Shown here: piece after piece, positions 52,670-61,065 of the stretch | Numbering within the stretch: position 1 is the stretch's first letter | Layout of the letters: each line of letters opens with the position of its first letter | Assembly: GCA_016278725.1 (NCBI GenBank) | Contig: JADQBG010000012.1 | Location: forward strand, 23,424-87,423 | Direction of reading: 5' to 3' | DNA length: 64,000 bases | Source: Actinomycetota bacterium | GTDB taxonomy: Bacteria; Actinomycetota; Thermoleophilia; RBG-16-64-13 | Notes under the pieces: generated by a model | Databases searched by the model: none | What the model saw: the letters and a program-made list of their open reading frames with translations, nothing else | Told to the model about the DNA's origin: nothing | Made by a program: the position numbers and the translations under genes

Positions 52670-53878
52670 CTAGTTCACCTCGACAGGCACGCTTTGCGGA
52701 GCCGCGCCGAACGCCGCTGCGTTGAGCCGGGCGATCACGGGCTCGCCGGCCCGGGGCATCCAGCTCTTCTCCGGTTTGGGACAGATCTCGCGGATGGCCG
52801 ACTCCTCGCTGGCCACGTAGACGCGGTTCCCGTCGCGCGCCGCCACCAGCGGGCGCAGCTTGATCCGGTCGTTGAGGGCCACCATGCCGTCCGCCATGCC
52901 CAGCACCACGGCGAAGGGGCCGTTCAGCAGGCCCGGACCGTAGACCGTGCGCAGCGCGGTGTAGAACTCCTTATCGTCTGCGGGCATCAGATCGATGTCC
53001 TTCCAGAAAGGCGCCGCCAGGGCGCGGCAGGCGACTTCCACCGGCAGTTCGTGCCGGCGCAGCATCAGATCGAACAGGTAGGTGACCACCTCGGTGTCGG
53101 TGCGCAGCGTGAGCTGGTAACCGTGCGACTCCAGATAGCGCTTGTTGATGCCGTAGGAGCTGATCTCGCCGTTGTGCACGATGGAGTAGTCGAGCAGACA
53201 GAAGGGATGCGCCCCTCCCCACCACCCCGGTGTGTTTGTGGGGAAGCGGCCGTGACCGGTCCAAGTCCAGCCCGCGTACTCATCGAGCCGGTAGAACTCC
53301 CCGATTTCCTCGGGAAAGCCGACGCCCTTGAACGCGCCCATGTTGCGCCCGGCCGAGGCCACGAAGGCTCCGTCGATTCCCGAGTTGATGTCCATGAAGG
53401 CATGAACCACGTAGTCGGCTTCGGAGAGCTGCGTTTCCTGCAGACGCTCCGCTTCCACCCGGCAGAAGTAGCGGTGAAGCAGGGGCTCATCCTGAATGCC
53501 GCGCACCGCCCGGGTGGGGATGGGCTCCTCGTGATCGATGGTGAAGTGCCGAGCCAGGTAGAACTCGGTATCCTGCCGGGCGTCTTCGTCGGCGTACATC
53601 ATGTGAAAGGCGTAGTGCTCGGGATGGTCGGGATAGATGCCGTAGCCGGCGAAGCCGCCGCCCAGTCCGTTTCCCCGGTCGTGCATCGAAGCCATGCTGC
53701 GCACCGCGAGTTCACCGCTCATGCGCTCGCCCGCCTCGTCGCAGACGCCCATGAGCCCGCAGTTGCCGAGGATGCCCTCCTCCGCCTCCACGGTGTAGCT
53801 GGGGCGCGGGCCCACGTCGGGGATCTTCGTCCCGGGCAGGGTGAGTCCACCGTATTTGCGTGCGGGTCGGTCGATCAC
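52670..53878 (-). CDS. Glutamate synthase class II glutamine amidotransferase subunit (GltB1-like)
   Basis: Hydrolyses glutamine to supply ammonia to the FMN subunit. The 402-aa protein has the Ntn-type glutaminase nucleophile C40 in GILGNCGLMGV, then SMHDRGNGLGGGFAGYG, GHGRFPTNTP and DYSIVHNGEISSYG. The nucleophile must be the N-terminal residue, so the first 39 residues are a propeptide that has to be removed. The start is GTG 53878 (AAGGTGA upstream), overlapping the HdrBC stop by 4 nt. Tight coupling to the HdrBC gene suggests a shared enzyme complex. Confidence 0.92.
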   Translation of the reverse strand: MIDRPARKYGGLTLPGTKIPDVGPRPSYTVEAEEGILGNCGLMGVCDEAGERMSGELAVRSMASMHDRGNGLGGGFAGYGIYPDHPEHYAFHMMYADEDARQDTEFYLARHFTIDHEEPIPTRAVRGIQDEPLLHRYFCRVEAERLQETQLSEADYVVHAFMDINSGIDGAFVASAGRNMGAFKGVGFPEEIGEFYRLDEYAGWTWTGHGRFPTNTPGWWGGAHPFCLLDYSIVHNGEISSYGINKRYLESHGYQLTLRTDTEVVTYLFDLMLRRHELPVEVACRALAAPFWKDIDLMPADDKEFYTALRTVYGPGLLNGPFAVVLGMADGMVALNDRIKLRPLVAARDGNRVYVASEESAIREICPKPEKSWMPRAGEPVIARLNAAAFGAAPQSVPVEVN

Positions 53879-55221
53879 GCCGCGTCACCTTTCTCTTCGG
53901 CTCTGCGCCGGTCCAAGATTCTGGTCAGGGCTTCATGGCCGCGCGGAGCCAGCGGTTCCAGGCCCAGCTTCTTGCGTTGGCTCTCCCGGGGCTCACCCAG
54001 AGCGCCCGTGCTGAGGAAGGTCTCGTAGGCCGAGAGCACCTGCGCGGGCACCTTGTCCTTGCGCAGCGCGAGTTCTTTTAGCGTGCGGAAGACTTCGGCC
54101 ATGCCCAGCCGGCTGTGGCACTTCTCGTAGCAGGTGTAGCACTCGATGCAGCGCCAGAGATCACCGCGGTCCAGGAGGCCGTCCAGATCGCCCTGCAGGA
54201 TCTCGCCGATGATCTGGGTGGGGCTGAAGTCCGCCTGCACCTTGGCCACCGGGCAGTCCTCTTCGCAGGCCCGGCACTCGCTGCATTTCTGCAGTTCGGC
54301 CACGTTGAAATCGCGGGCGATCTCCTGGCGGTCCTGGCTGCGGCCCTCCCACTTCTCGAGAAAGCCTTCGACGCCCACGCGGTGCATGCCCAAGCCGAGC
54401 TCTTCGGGCTGACGGCCCATGGCCAGGGCCACCAGTTCGGCGTAGTAGAAGACGGGGATGCCCTGCCCCTTGGCCTGCCGCTGGATGCTCGCCTGATTGA
54501 GGTCGAACTGCTGGAAACAGCTGGGACAGACCACCACCAGGGCGTCCACTTCGTGGGCGGCCAGGTCGGCCAGTTTGCGCCGGCAGAAATCGAGGGCGCC
54601 GTCGCGCTCGCCCACCCGGTCCAGGGCGCCGCCGCAGCAGTCCATCTTGGTCTCGTAATCGACCACGGTCGCGCCCAGCGCCCGCACCAGCTCCTCCAGC
54701 TTGGTGGGGTTGGTCGAGCTATCCCAGCGCACGGCCGGGCTGGGCCGGAGCAGATGGCAACCGTAGTGCACCCCCAGGCGCATTCCCCAGAAGGGCCTCT
54801 GCACCCGCTTTGCGAGCGCGGCGGGCCCCACTTCGTCGAACATCCACTCGGCAAAGTGGCGCACCTCGGGGCCTTCGCCCAGGGCGAGACCGGCTTCGCC
54901 CAGCAACTCATTCACGCGGCCCCGGCGGCGCCAATCGTTGGTCAGGTCGGCCTCGGTCGATTTGAAGGTGGAGTAGCAGCCGTTGCAGGGCGTGAGGATG
55001 GGCAACCCGGCCGTTTCGGCAAGCGCCAGGTTACGCGCGGCGGTGACGTAGAAAGCGTCCTCGTCGACGGCTTTGACGAGCGTCCCTTCAGGACAGCAGG
55101 TGTAGCCCTCGACCTCGACTATCTCCGCGCCCATGTCGTCCAGCACGAGGCGAGTCGACTTCTCGATGAACGGAAAGCGAGCGGGGATCGTGCAACCCCA
55201 GAAAACCGACATACGCTTCAT
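53875..55221 (-). CDS. Heterodisulfide-reductase-like protein, HdrB-HdrC fusion
   Basis: A 448-aa protein. The HdrB part has two cysteine-rich CCG domains: C10, C42-C43, C79, C82 and C155, C195-C196, C232, C235. These form the non-cubane [4Fe-4S] active site in methanogen HdrB. The HdrC part has two ferredoxin motifs, C313-C316-C319-C323 and C358-C361-C364-C368. In methanogens HdrB and HdrC are separate. The family reduces disulfides or relays electrons; the physiological partner here is unknown. ATG 55221 was chosen by the homologous start MKRMSVFWGC. It overlaps the glutamate synthase gene downstream by 4 nt. Confidence 0.9.
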   Translation of the reverse strand: MKRMSVFWGCTIPARFPFIEKSTRLVLDDMGAEIVEVEGYTCCPEGTLVKAVDEDAFYVTAARNLALAETAGLPILTPCNGCYSTFKSTEADLTNDWRRRGRVNELLGEAGLALGEGPEVRHFAEWMFDEVGPAALAKRVQRPFWGMRLGVHYGCHLLRPSPAVRWDSSTNPTKLEELVRALGATVVDYETKMDCCGGALDRVGERDGALDFCRRKLADLAAHEVDALVVVCPSCFQQFDLNQASIQRQAKGQGIPVFYYAELVALAMGRQPEELGLGMHRVGVEGFLEKWEGRSQDRQEIARDFNVAELQKCSECRACEEDCPVAKVQADFSPTQIIGEILQGDLDGLLDRGDLWRCIECYTCYEKCHSRLGMAEVFRTLKELALRKDKVPAQVLSAYETFLSTGALGEPRESQRKKLGLEPLAPRGHEALTRILDRRRAEEKGDAA

Positions 55222-55414
55222 GCCAACCCCAATGCGAGAGGAAGTTCCAACTCCGGACGCCCGATTCCAACTCCGGCGCCTAACAGGAAAATCCAGCTTA
55301 GCAACGGGTTCGCGCGGGGTTTTTATCCACATGTCGGAACCAGAGGGCGCCGCTATGGGCCATATGGCCAAAGCAGTGGTCACGGGGGGGTGCTCGCCGC
55401 CCCGTCGGCCGGGT
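55222..55414. promoter_or_regulatory. Leader region of the HdrBC-glutamate synthase operon
   Basis: Contains a perfect 12-bp palindrome GGCCATATGGCC (55358-55369) and two copies of CCGGAGTTGGAA 20 nt apart on the minus strand. A GATAAA -10-like box lies near 55323. No firm promoter can be assigned. Confidence 0.35.
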
Positions 55415-56470
55415 CTACTCCAGGGGGAAGCGGAAGCCCGGCTTCGCGGTCCGGGGGACCAGGGGGCTGGCCGGCAGGCCGGTCCGCGGATCGCCGTGGT
55501 TGTACCCGCCCGGGGCCACGTCATTGGGGCCGTCCGCATAGAAAACCGAGGCCAGCGCCTGGATCTGGGCTCTGCCCGGGCCCAGTTCGAACTGCCCGCC
55601 TCCGTAGAGCGGGATTTCCTGCGTCAGGCAGTACTCGATGGTCTCCAGCGTTCTCTGCAGAGTGCCCAGGCGGGAGGGCTTTATGTTGATGGCCCCGGGG
55701 CGAGGGTCGAGCGACTTGACGTCCTCCGCGGAGTGGATGATCGCGTCCCAACTCCAGCGGTCGCGCACCTCGGCGAGTTGAGCCACCGCCTCGGGTTCGC
55801 GCGAGGGATCCTCGATCCACGCGTTGGAGAAGTAGCGCTTCACCCGTTCGTACATCTCCGGATCGTAGGGCTGATCCACCGGCGTGCCCACGTAGGCCGC
55901 CTTGAGATCCAGGATGCGGACGCTCCCGGTCTCCGCCAACTCCTGGAACAGCTCCTCGCTCCACGAACTCTGCGGATCGAGCTTGAACTCGAGCTTCGGG
56001 TGTTGGGCGAGCCAGCCCTTGGGAATACCCGCGCTCGGCGGAGAGCCCAACCGGGTAGAGACCACGAAACGCAGGGGGCGGTACTCGCGGCCGAGAGCTT
56101 CAGGAAAGGACAGTCCCGCCTGCTTGAGCGCCAGATCGAGCGCGGCCGCCTCGAAGCCCCAGCGCGCGTAGAGTTTCTCCTCCACCTGCTCGACGGGGAA
56201 GAAGCTCTCCAACCGCTCGCAGAAGTCACCCAGCGTAGTGCTGCCGGAGAGGTCGAGGGCGGCAACTTCGGGGAAGCGTGCCCGTTGCAACTGCTCGTTG
56301 TAGCTGACGTCCTCGCCAAGACCCTGGTGCCCATCTCCCTCGAGTAAGATCTCCGTGGTCACCCGGGTGAAGCCGCTGGAGACTTCCATCTCGTGCAGCC
56401 GCACTTCGTGCCTATCGATCCGCAACGGAAGCCGGCTCAGTATCTCGTATGCCCCAGTATCCACCTGCAC
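55415..56470 (-). CDS. Enolase-superfamily protein (mandelate racemase/muconate lactonizing-like), substrate unknown
   Basis: A 351-aa enolase-fold protein. Metal and base residues are suggested by ILDLKAAYVGTPVDQP, the WIEDPS segment (acidic ligand), DAIIHSAEDVKSL and INIKPSRLGTL (lysine base). The KxK motif typical of muconate-lactonizing enzymes is replaced by EFKLDPQ. It resembles o-succinylbenzoate synthase-like members, but the menaquinone genes seen here belong to the futalosine route, which does not use that enzyme. The start is GTG 56470, 26 nt after hyuB. It may belong to the liv-hyu operon. Confidence 0.7.
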   Translation of the reverse strand: MQVDTGAYEILSRLPLRIDRHEVRLHEMEVSSGFTRVTTEILLEGDGHQGLGEDVSYNEQLQRARFPEVAALDLSGSTTLGDFCERLESFFPVEQVEEKLYARWGFEAAALDLALKQAGLSFPEALGREYRPLRFVVSTRLGSPPSAGIPKGWLAQHPKLEFKLDPQSSWSEELFQELAETGSVRILDLKAAYVGTPVDQPYDPEMYERVKRYFSNAWIEDPSREPEAVAQLAEVRDRWSWDAIIHSAEDVKSLDPRPGAINIKPSRLGTLQRTLETIEYCLTQEIPLYGGGQFELGPGRAQIQALASVFYADGPNDVAPGGYNHGDPRTGLPASPLVPRTAKPGFRFPLE

Positions 56471-56496
56471 CCCCCGCTTGGGTAGCTCTTTGCTCT

Positions 56497-58089
56497 CTAC
56501 GCTTGCTTACCCAGGCCGGCCTCGCCCCAGCCGCCGCCCCCCGGAGTCTCCAGGGTGAAGGTGTCGCCGGGGTCGAGGCGGTGCTCGCCCTTGGCCGGCA
56601 CCTCCCGGTCGTTTACCAGACAGCGTCCCACCGCGCCCGGCCCCCCTCCGCTCCGCCCCGGTGGGGGGAAGCGCCGGCGCTCGGTCAGCAGGCTCAGCGA
56701 AGAAGCCTCCAGCACCCGGAAGCGGCGGACGAGCCCGTCGCCCCCGGTCCGCCGGCCGGCGCCGCCGGAGCCCTCCCGGATCTCGTAGCGCTCGACCCGC
56801 AGGGGAAAGTCGCGCTCCAGGGCCTCGATGGGCGTATTCAGCGTGTTGGTCATCCCAGAGTGAATTGCGTCGGTTCCCCCAGACGCGGAGGAGGCGCCGC
56901 CCCCGCCGGCCAGGGTCTCGTAGTAGGTATAACTGGGGCCGCCCAGCGCCAGGTTGTTCATGGTTCCCTGGGAGGCGGCGGGTAGGGCTAGGGGTTCCCC
57001 CAGCGCGTCGAGGATCGCATCGACCACGCGCTGGCTGGTCTCCACGTTGCCGCCCGCCACGGCGTGCGGCGCTCGCGCGTCGAGCAGCGATCCCGGCCGG
57101 GTCAGCACCCGAACCAGCGACTGACAACCCGCCGCTCCGAAGGGGCTCGGGTCGAGCAGGGATCGGGCGAAAAAGAGGCAGGCGGAAACCGTCACCGCCC
57201 GGGAGCAGTTGAGGTTGCCCGCGATCGCGTCCGGTGACTCCCGAAAATCGAAGAGCAGTTCCTCGGCTGAGATCCGCACCTCGACCGGAACGGGAATGGG
57301 CGCTTCCTCGTGCTCTAGACCCTCGACCTCCAGCCGGTCGCAGCCGCGATAGGTCCCTTTGGGCAGCTCGCGCAGAGCCGCGGCGGCCCGTTTCAAGCTG
57401 TAGGCGCGCACTTCGGCAAAAGCCCGCTCCACGTACCATCCTCCGCGCTCCCGCTCCAGCCCGCTCAGTCGGGACAGCCCCAGCCGCACGGCCGCAGCCT
57501 GCGCCATCAGGTCGGCGCGGCGTTCCGCCGGACGGCGGGTGTTCGCGAGTATCAGGTCCAGCACATCCTCCTGGATGATCCCCCCGGCCTCCAGGCGAAC
57601 CGGGGGAATCACCAGTCCCTCCGCGAAGAGCGAGGTGCTGCCGGCGGGCATCGATCCGGGATACGCCCCGCCCACGTCCGCGTGGTGGGCCCGGTTGGCC
57701 ACGAAGCCGACCAGCTCTCCCCGGGAGAACCAGGGAGCCGCCATGGTGATGTCGGGAAGATGCGTGCCCCCGCGATAGGGATCGTTGAGCACCCAGATGT
57801 CGCCCTCGGTCTGGGCGCGTTCCCCGATCGCGGCCACCGAAGCGGGCAGCGCGCCCAGGTGGACCGGGATGTGCTCCGCCTGCACCACCAGGTTGGCCTC
57901 GCGGTCGAGCAGCGCAGCGGAACTGTCCCGGCGCTCCTTGATGTTGGCCGACCGGGCCGAGCGCACCAGCGAGGTGCCCATCTCCTCCGCCAGGGCGTGA
58001 AAGGTTCCCACCGCCAACTCGAGATCGACCGGGCCGAAGTCCGCCTGGTTCGCCGGGGGCATCCCGCGGGATTTGCGCCGGTCGCTCAA
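56497..58089 (-). CDS. hyuB: Hydantoinase/oxoprolinase B subunit (HyuB family)
   Basis: The B subunit of ATP-dependent N-methylhydantoinase, 5-oxoprolinase or acetone-carboxylase-like enzymes. I chose TTG 58089 (530 aa), which overlaps the hyuA stop (TTGA) with GGGAG six bases upstream; ATG 58062 is an alternative. Motifs are VDLELAVGTFHALAEEMGTSLVRSA, IKERRDSSAALLD, NDPYRGGTHLPDITM, VANRAHHADVGG and PAASQGTMNNLALGG. The C-terminal LETPGGGGWG is conserved. The reaction catalysed cannot be fixed from sequence. Confidence 0.9.
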   Translation of the reverse strand: MSDRRKSRGMPPANQADFGPVDLELAVGTFHALAEEMGTSLVRSARSANIKERRDSSAALLDREANLVVQAEHIPVHLGALPASVAAIGERAQTEGDIWVLNDPYRGGTHLPDITMAAPWFSRGELVGFVANRAHHADVGGAYPGSMPAGSTSLFAEGLVIPPVRLEAGGIIQEDVLDLILANTRRPAERRADLMAQAAAVRLGLSRLSGLERERGGWYVERAFAEVRAYSLKRAAAALRELPKGTYRGCDRLEVEGLEHEEAPIPVPVEVRISAEELLFDFRESPDAIAGNLNCSRAVTVSACLFFARSLLDPSPFGAAGCQSLVRVLTRPGSLLDARAPHAVAGGNVETSQRVVDAILDALGEPLALPAASQGTMNNLALGGPSYTYYETLAGGGGASSASGGTDAIHSGMTNTLNTPIEALERDFPLRVERYEIREGSGGAGRRTGGDGLVRRFRVLEASSLSLLTERRRFPPPGRSGGGPGAVGRCLVNDREVPAKGEHRLDPGDTFTLETPGGGGWGEAGLGKQA

Positions 58090-60302
58090 AGCACAACTCC
58101 CGGCTCCTCGGCTGGGCCGAGCCGGCGCAGCCGGAGCGCGCCCGCTACCGAGGTCACCTGCCAGCCGCGCGGAACGTACGCGCTGTACTGCTCGGCGCTC
58201 ACCACCAGCGGCCCGAATAGGGCGGCCTCGGCCCCCGCAGTCCCGTCCTCGCCCTCGTCCTCGGCCTCGGTCACGACCCCACCGTCGCTCGCGAACCCAC
58301 CGTCGGCCTCGCCCTCTTCCTCGATCACGACCTCGTAGTAAGGGATTTGGCGCCAAGCTTGGTCCGCGTATAGGGCTCCTTCGCCGGCAAGGCGCAGCCG
58401 GGGCACGGCCCGCTCCTGCGCGGCCAGGGGGGCCCGCACCTCGGCCACCACCCGGGCCGCGATCACCTCGACGCGGCCCGCCGGCTCGGCGTAGCCGAAG
58501 CGCTCCTCATGCAGACGGTGGAACCGCTCCGCGAGCGGCCCGATGGCGCTCCCGCGTTCCACCACCAGGCCCAACTCGTAAGCCTGACCCGAGTAGCGTG
58601 CTTCCACCTCCCAGCGGTAGTCGACTGCTGCCCGGTCGACCGGAAAAACGCCGTCAACCTCCTGCCCGGATCCCGGCTCCGCAGACCGGCCGGCCGCCGC
58701 ATCGGAGCCCGGTTGCGCGGGCCCCCTGGCCGCCGAATCCCGGTCGGCCGCCACCGCCTCTTCCAAGGCGGCCCATTGCCTCCGCCACTCCTCTTCGCTC
58801 AACGTCCCCAGGTCCCAGAGCAGGCTCGCCGTGCGGTCGAAGCGGCTGGGGGCGGCGGCCAGTCCCTCCGCGCTGAAGGCCCCCGCCCTGAGCGGCAGCA
58901 GCACCTCGGGAGCACCTATCTCGTCGGCCAACTCGCAGGCGTGCAGACCCCCGGCTCCTCCAAAGGCGAGCAGCACGTAGCCTCGGGGGTCCAACCCCCG
59001 TTCGAGCGTCACCTTGCGCAGGGCGGCCGCCATGTTGAACACCCCCACCCGGAGCACCCCTTCGGCCGCCTCCTCTACACCCAGTCCGGCCCGCGCCGCC
59101 AGCCGCCCGAGCGCCTGCCGGGCCGCCTCGGGCACCAGCTCCACCGTACGCGCCAACGGCCGGTCGGGCCGGATTCGCCCGAGCACCAGGTTCGCGTCGG
59201 TCACCGTGGCGGCCACACCGCCGCGCCCGTAGCAGGCCGGCCCCGGATCTGCGCCCGCGCTCTGCGGCCCGACTTTGAGGGCGCCACCGGCATCTACCGT
59301 GGCCACGCTGCCCCCGCCCGCGCTGACCGTGTGGATGTCCACCATGGGCAGACGGCAGGGGAAGCCCGCCACCTGCCGCTCGGTGGAAGTGGGCAGGGGA
59401 ACTTCGCCCGCGTGCGACCCGCGCAAATCGACGGCGGCGCAATCGGTCGAGGTGCCGCCCATGTCGAAGGTCAGAACCCGCTCGTAGCCCAGACCCCTGG
59501 CCAGGGCCGCGCCCGCCCGCACTCCCCCGGCCGGTCCCGAGAGCAGAAGACGGGCGCCGTGGCGGCGCGCCTGCTCGTAGGGCGAGGTCCCCCCACTGGA
59601 GGTCATGATCTCCGGCATCGGAAGTCCGGCCGCAAGGCAGCCTTCCGTCAGGCGCTCGAGGTATCTTCCGGTGCGGGGGGTGACGTAGGCGTCGAGAACC
59701 GCCGTGCTCATGCGCTCGAACTCGCGAAAGAGCGGCGCGACTTCCGCCGAGCAGACCACCGGCACCTCGGGCAGGGCCGCCCGAAGAGCGGCGGCCAATC
59801 GCTGCTCGTGCTCGGGATGGCGAAAGCTCCACAGAAGGCAAACCGCCACGGCCTCGGGTGCGCAGGCAGCCACCAGCCGCACCACCCGCTCCACCTCTGC
59901 GGCCAACAGCGGCTTCTCCACGCCGGCCGGTCCTGCCCGTTCGCCCACGGTCACGCAGTCCTCGCGCGCCACCAACGGCGGGGTACGCTCGGGGAAAAGG
60001 GTGTAGAGATGCAGCCTCTCCTGCCTGCCGATGGTCAGCAGGTCACGGAAGCCTTCGGTGGTCAAGAGAACCGTACGGGCTCCGCGCCGCTCGAGCAGGG
60101 CGTTGGTGGCGACGGTCATGCCGTGCACGAACCGGTCGACCTCGGCAGGGGCGACCCGCGCACGCCCGAGCACCGCCCTGGCCGCCGCCAGGACGCCCTC
60201 GGACTGAGGATCGGTGGAGAGGGTCTTCGCGCTGAAGACCCGGTGCGGCGTCACCAGCACCGCGTCGGTGAAGGTGCCCCCGACGTCGACGCCCAGAATC
60301 AC
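58086..60302 (-). CDS. hyuA: Hydantoinase/oxoprolinase A subunit (HyuA family)
   Basis: The ATP-binding A subunit, 738 aa. It has the actin-like N-terminus MILGVDVGGTFTDAVLV, GMTVATNALLERRGA, LLSGPAGGVRAGAALA, LTFDMGGTSTDCAAVD and VSAGGGSVATVDAGG. A Glu/Asp/Gly-rich low-complexity insertion lies near the C-terminus (GEADGGFASDGG...). It opens at GTG 60302 with no visible Shine-Dalgarno sequence, 18 nt after livF, so translation probably depends on coupling to livF. With hyuB and the liv transporter it suggests catabolism of an imported cyclic amide or amino-acid derivative. Confidence 0.92.
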   Translation of the reverse strand: MILGVDVGGTFTDAVLVTPHRVFSAKTLSTDPQSEGVLAAARAVLGRARVAPAEVDRFVHGMTVATNALLERRGARTVLLTTEGFRDLLTIGRQERLHLYTLFPERTPPLVAREDCVTVGERAGPAGVEKPLLAAEVERVVRLVAACAPEAVAVCLLWSFRHPEHEQRLAAALRAALPEVPVVCSAEVAPLFREFERMSTAVLDAYVTPRTGRYLERLTEGCLAAGLPMPEIMTSSGGTSPYEQARRHGARLLLSGPAGGVRAGAALARGLGYERVLTFDMGGTSTDCAAVDLRGSHAGEVPLPTSTERQVAGFPCRLPMVDIHTVSAGGGSVATVDAGGALKVGPQSAGADPGPACYGRGGVAATVTDANLVLGRIRPDRPLARTVELVPEAARQALGRLAARAGLGVEEAAEGVLRVGVFNMAAALRKVTLERGLDPRGYVLLAFGGAGGLHACELADEIGAPEVLLPLRAGAFSAEGLAAAPSRFDRTASLLWDLGTLSEEEWRRQWAALEEAVAADRDSAARGPAQPGSDAAAGRSAEPGSGQEVDGVFPVDRAAVDYRWEVEARYSGQAYELGLVVERGSAIGPLAERFHRLHEERFGYAEPAGRVEVIAARVVAEVRAPLAAQERAVPRLRLAGEGALYADQAWRQIPYYEVVIEEEGEADGGFASDGGVVTEAEDEGEDGTAGAEAALFGPLVVSAEQYSAYVPRGWQVTSVAGALRLRRLGPAEEPGVVL

Positions 60303-60320
60303 GGGGAAAAGGGGCGCCGG

Positions 60321-61040
60321 CTACGCCGCGCCCAGATAGGCTTCCTGAACCTGGGGATTGCTGAGCAGCTCCCGCGAATCCGCGGTGAGGGCGATGGTCC
60401 CCGTCTCCATCACGTACCCGCGATGGGAGATCTCCAGGGCTACGTTGGCATTCTGCTCCACCAGCAGGATGGTCATCCCCTGCTCGTTGATCTCCTGGAT
60501 GATCTCGAAGATCTTCTCCACCAGCATGGGCGCCAGGCCCATCGAGGGTTCGTCCAGCATCAGGAGCTTGGGTTGCGCCATCAGCGCCCTGCCCATGGCG
60601 AGCATCTGCTGTTCGCCCCCGGAAAGCGTGCCTCCGGGTTGGTTGCGGCGCTCACGAAGCACCGGGAAGAGATCGTATGTCCGCTCGAAATCAGCTTTGA
60701 GATTCTGTCCGCTGCGGCTGAAAGCACCCATCTCCAGATTCTCCCGGACGCTCATGCGGGGAAAGATCTTGCGGCCTTCCGGGGACTGGGAAACCCCCAG
60801 GGTGACGGTCTTGTGCGCGGGGACGTTCGTGATCTCCCGCCCGTCGTAGTGAATGGACCCGCTGCGAGGCCGCACCAGCCCGGAGATGCTGTTGAGCGTG
60901 GTGGACTTGCCGGCGCCGTTCGCACCGATCAGCGTGACGATCTCCCCGCGTTTGATCTCCAGGGACACCCCCTTGAGCGCATGGATATTGCCGTAGTAGA
61001 CGTGGATATCGTCCACCAGCAGCAGGGGTGCCTCGCTCAT
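60321..61040 (-). CDS. livF: Branched-chain amino acid-type ABC transporter ATP-binding protein LivF
   Basis: ATPase of a HAAT-type importer, 239 aa from ATG 61040 (GAGGAAAG upstream). Walker A is GANGAGKST, the signature LSGGEQQMLAMGRAL and Walker B LLMLDEPSMGLAP. VSQSPEGRKIFPRMSVRENLEMGA is LivF-specific. It follows livG and leads into hyuA. The substrate cannot be deduced, since LivF-type systems also import amides, urea or hydantoins. Confidence 0.95.
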   Translation of the reverse strand: MSEAPLLLVDDIHVYYGNIHALKGVSLEIKRGEIVTLIGANGAGKSTTLNSISGLVRPRSGSIHYDGREITNVPAHKTVTLGVSQSPEGRKIFPRMSVRENLEMGAFSRSGQNLKADFERTYDLFPVLRERRNQPGGTLSGGEQQMLAMGRALMAQPKLLMLDEPSMGLAPMLVEKIFEIIQEINEQGMTILLVEQNANVALEISHRGYVMETGTIALTADSRELLSNPQVQEAYLGAA

Positions 61041-61065
61041 CGAGCTTTCCTCGCGTTCCGCCACT

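Noticed and set aside
55415..56470. menC (o-succinylbenzoate synthase) call
   Set aside because: The window shows mqnB and mqnD of the futalosine route, and the KxK motif is altered; only the superfamily is supported.
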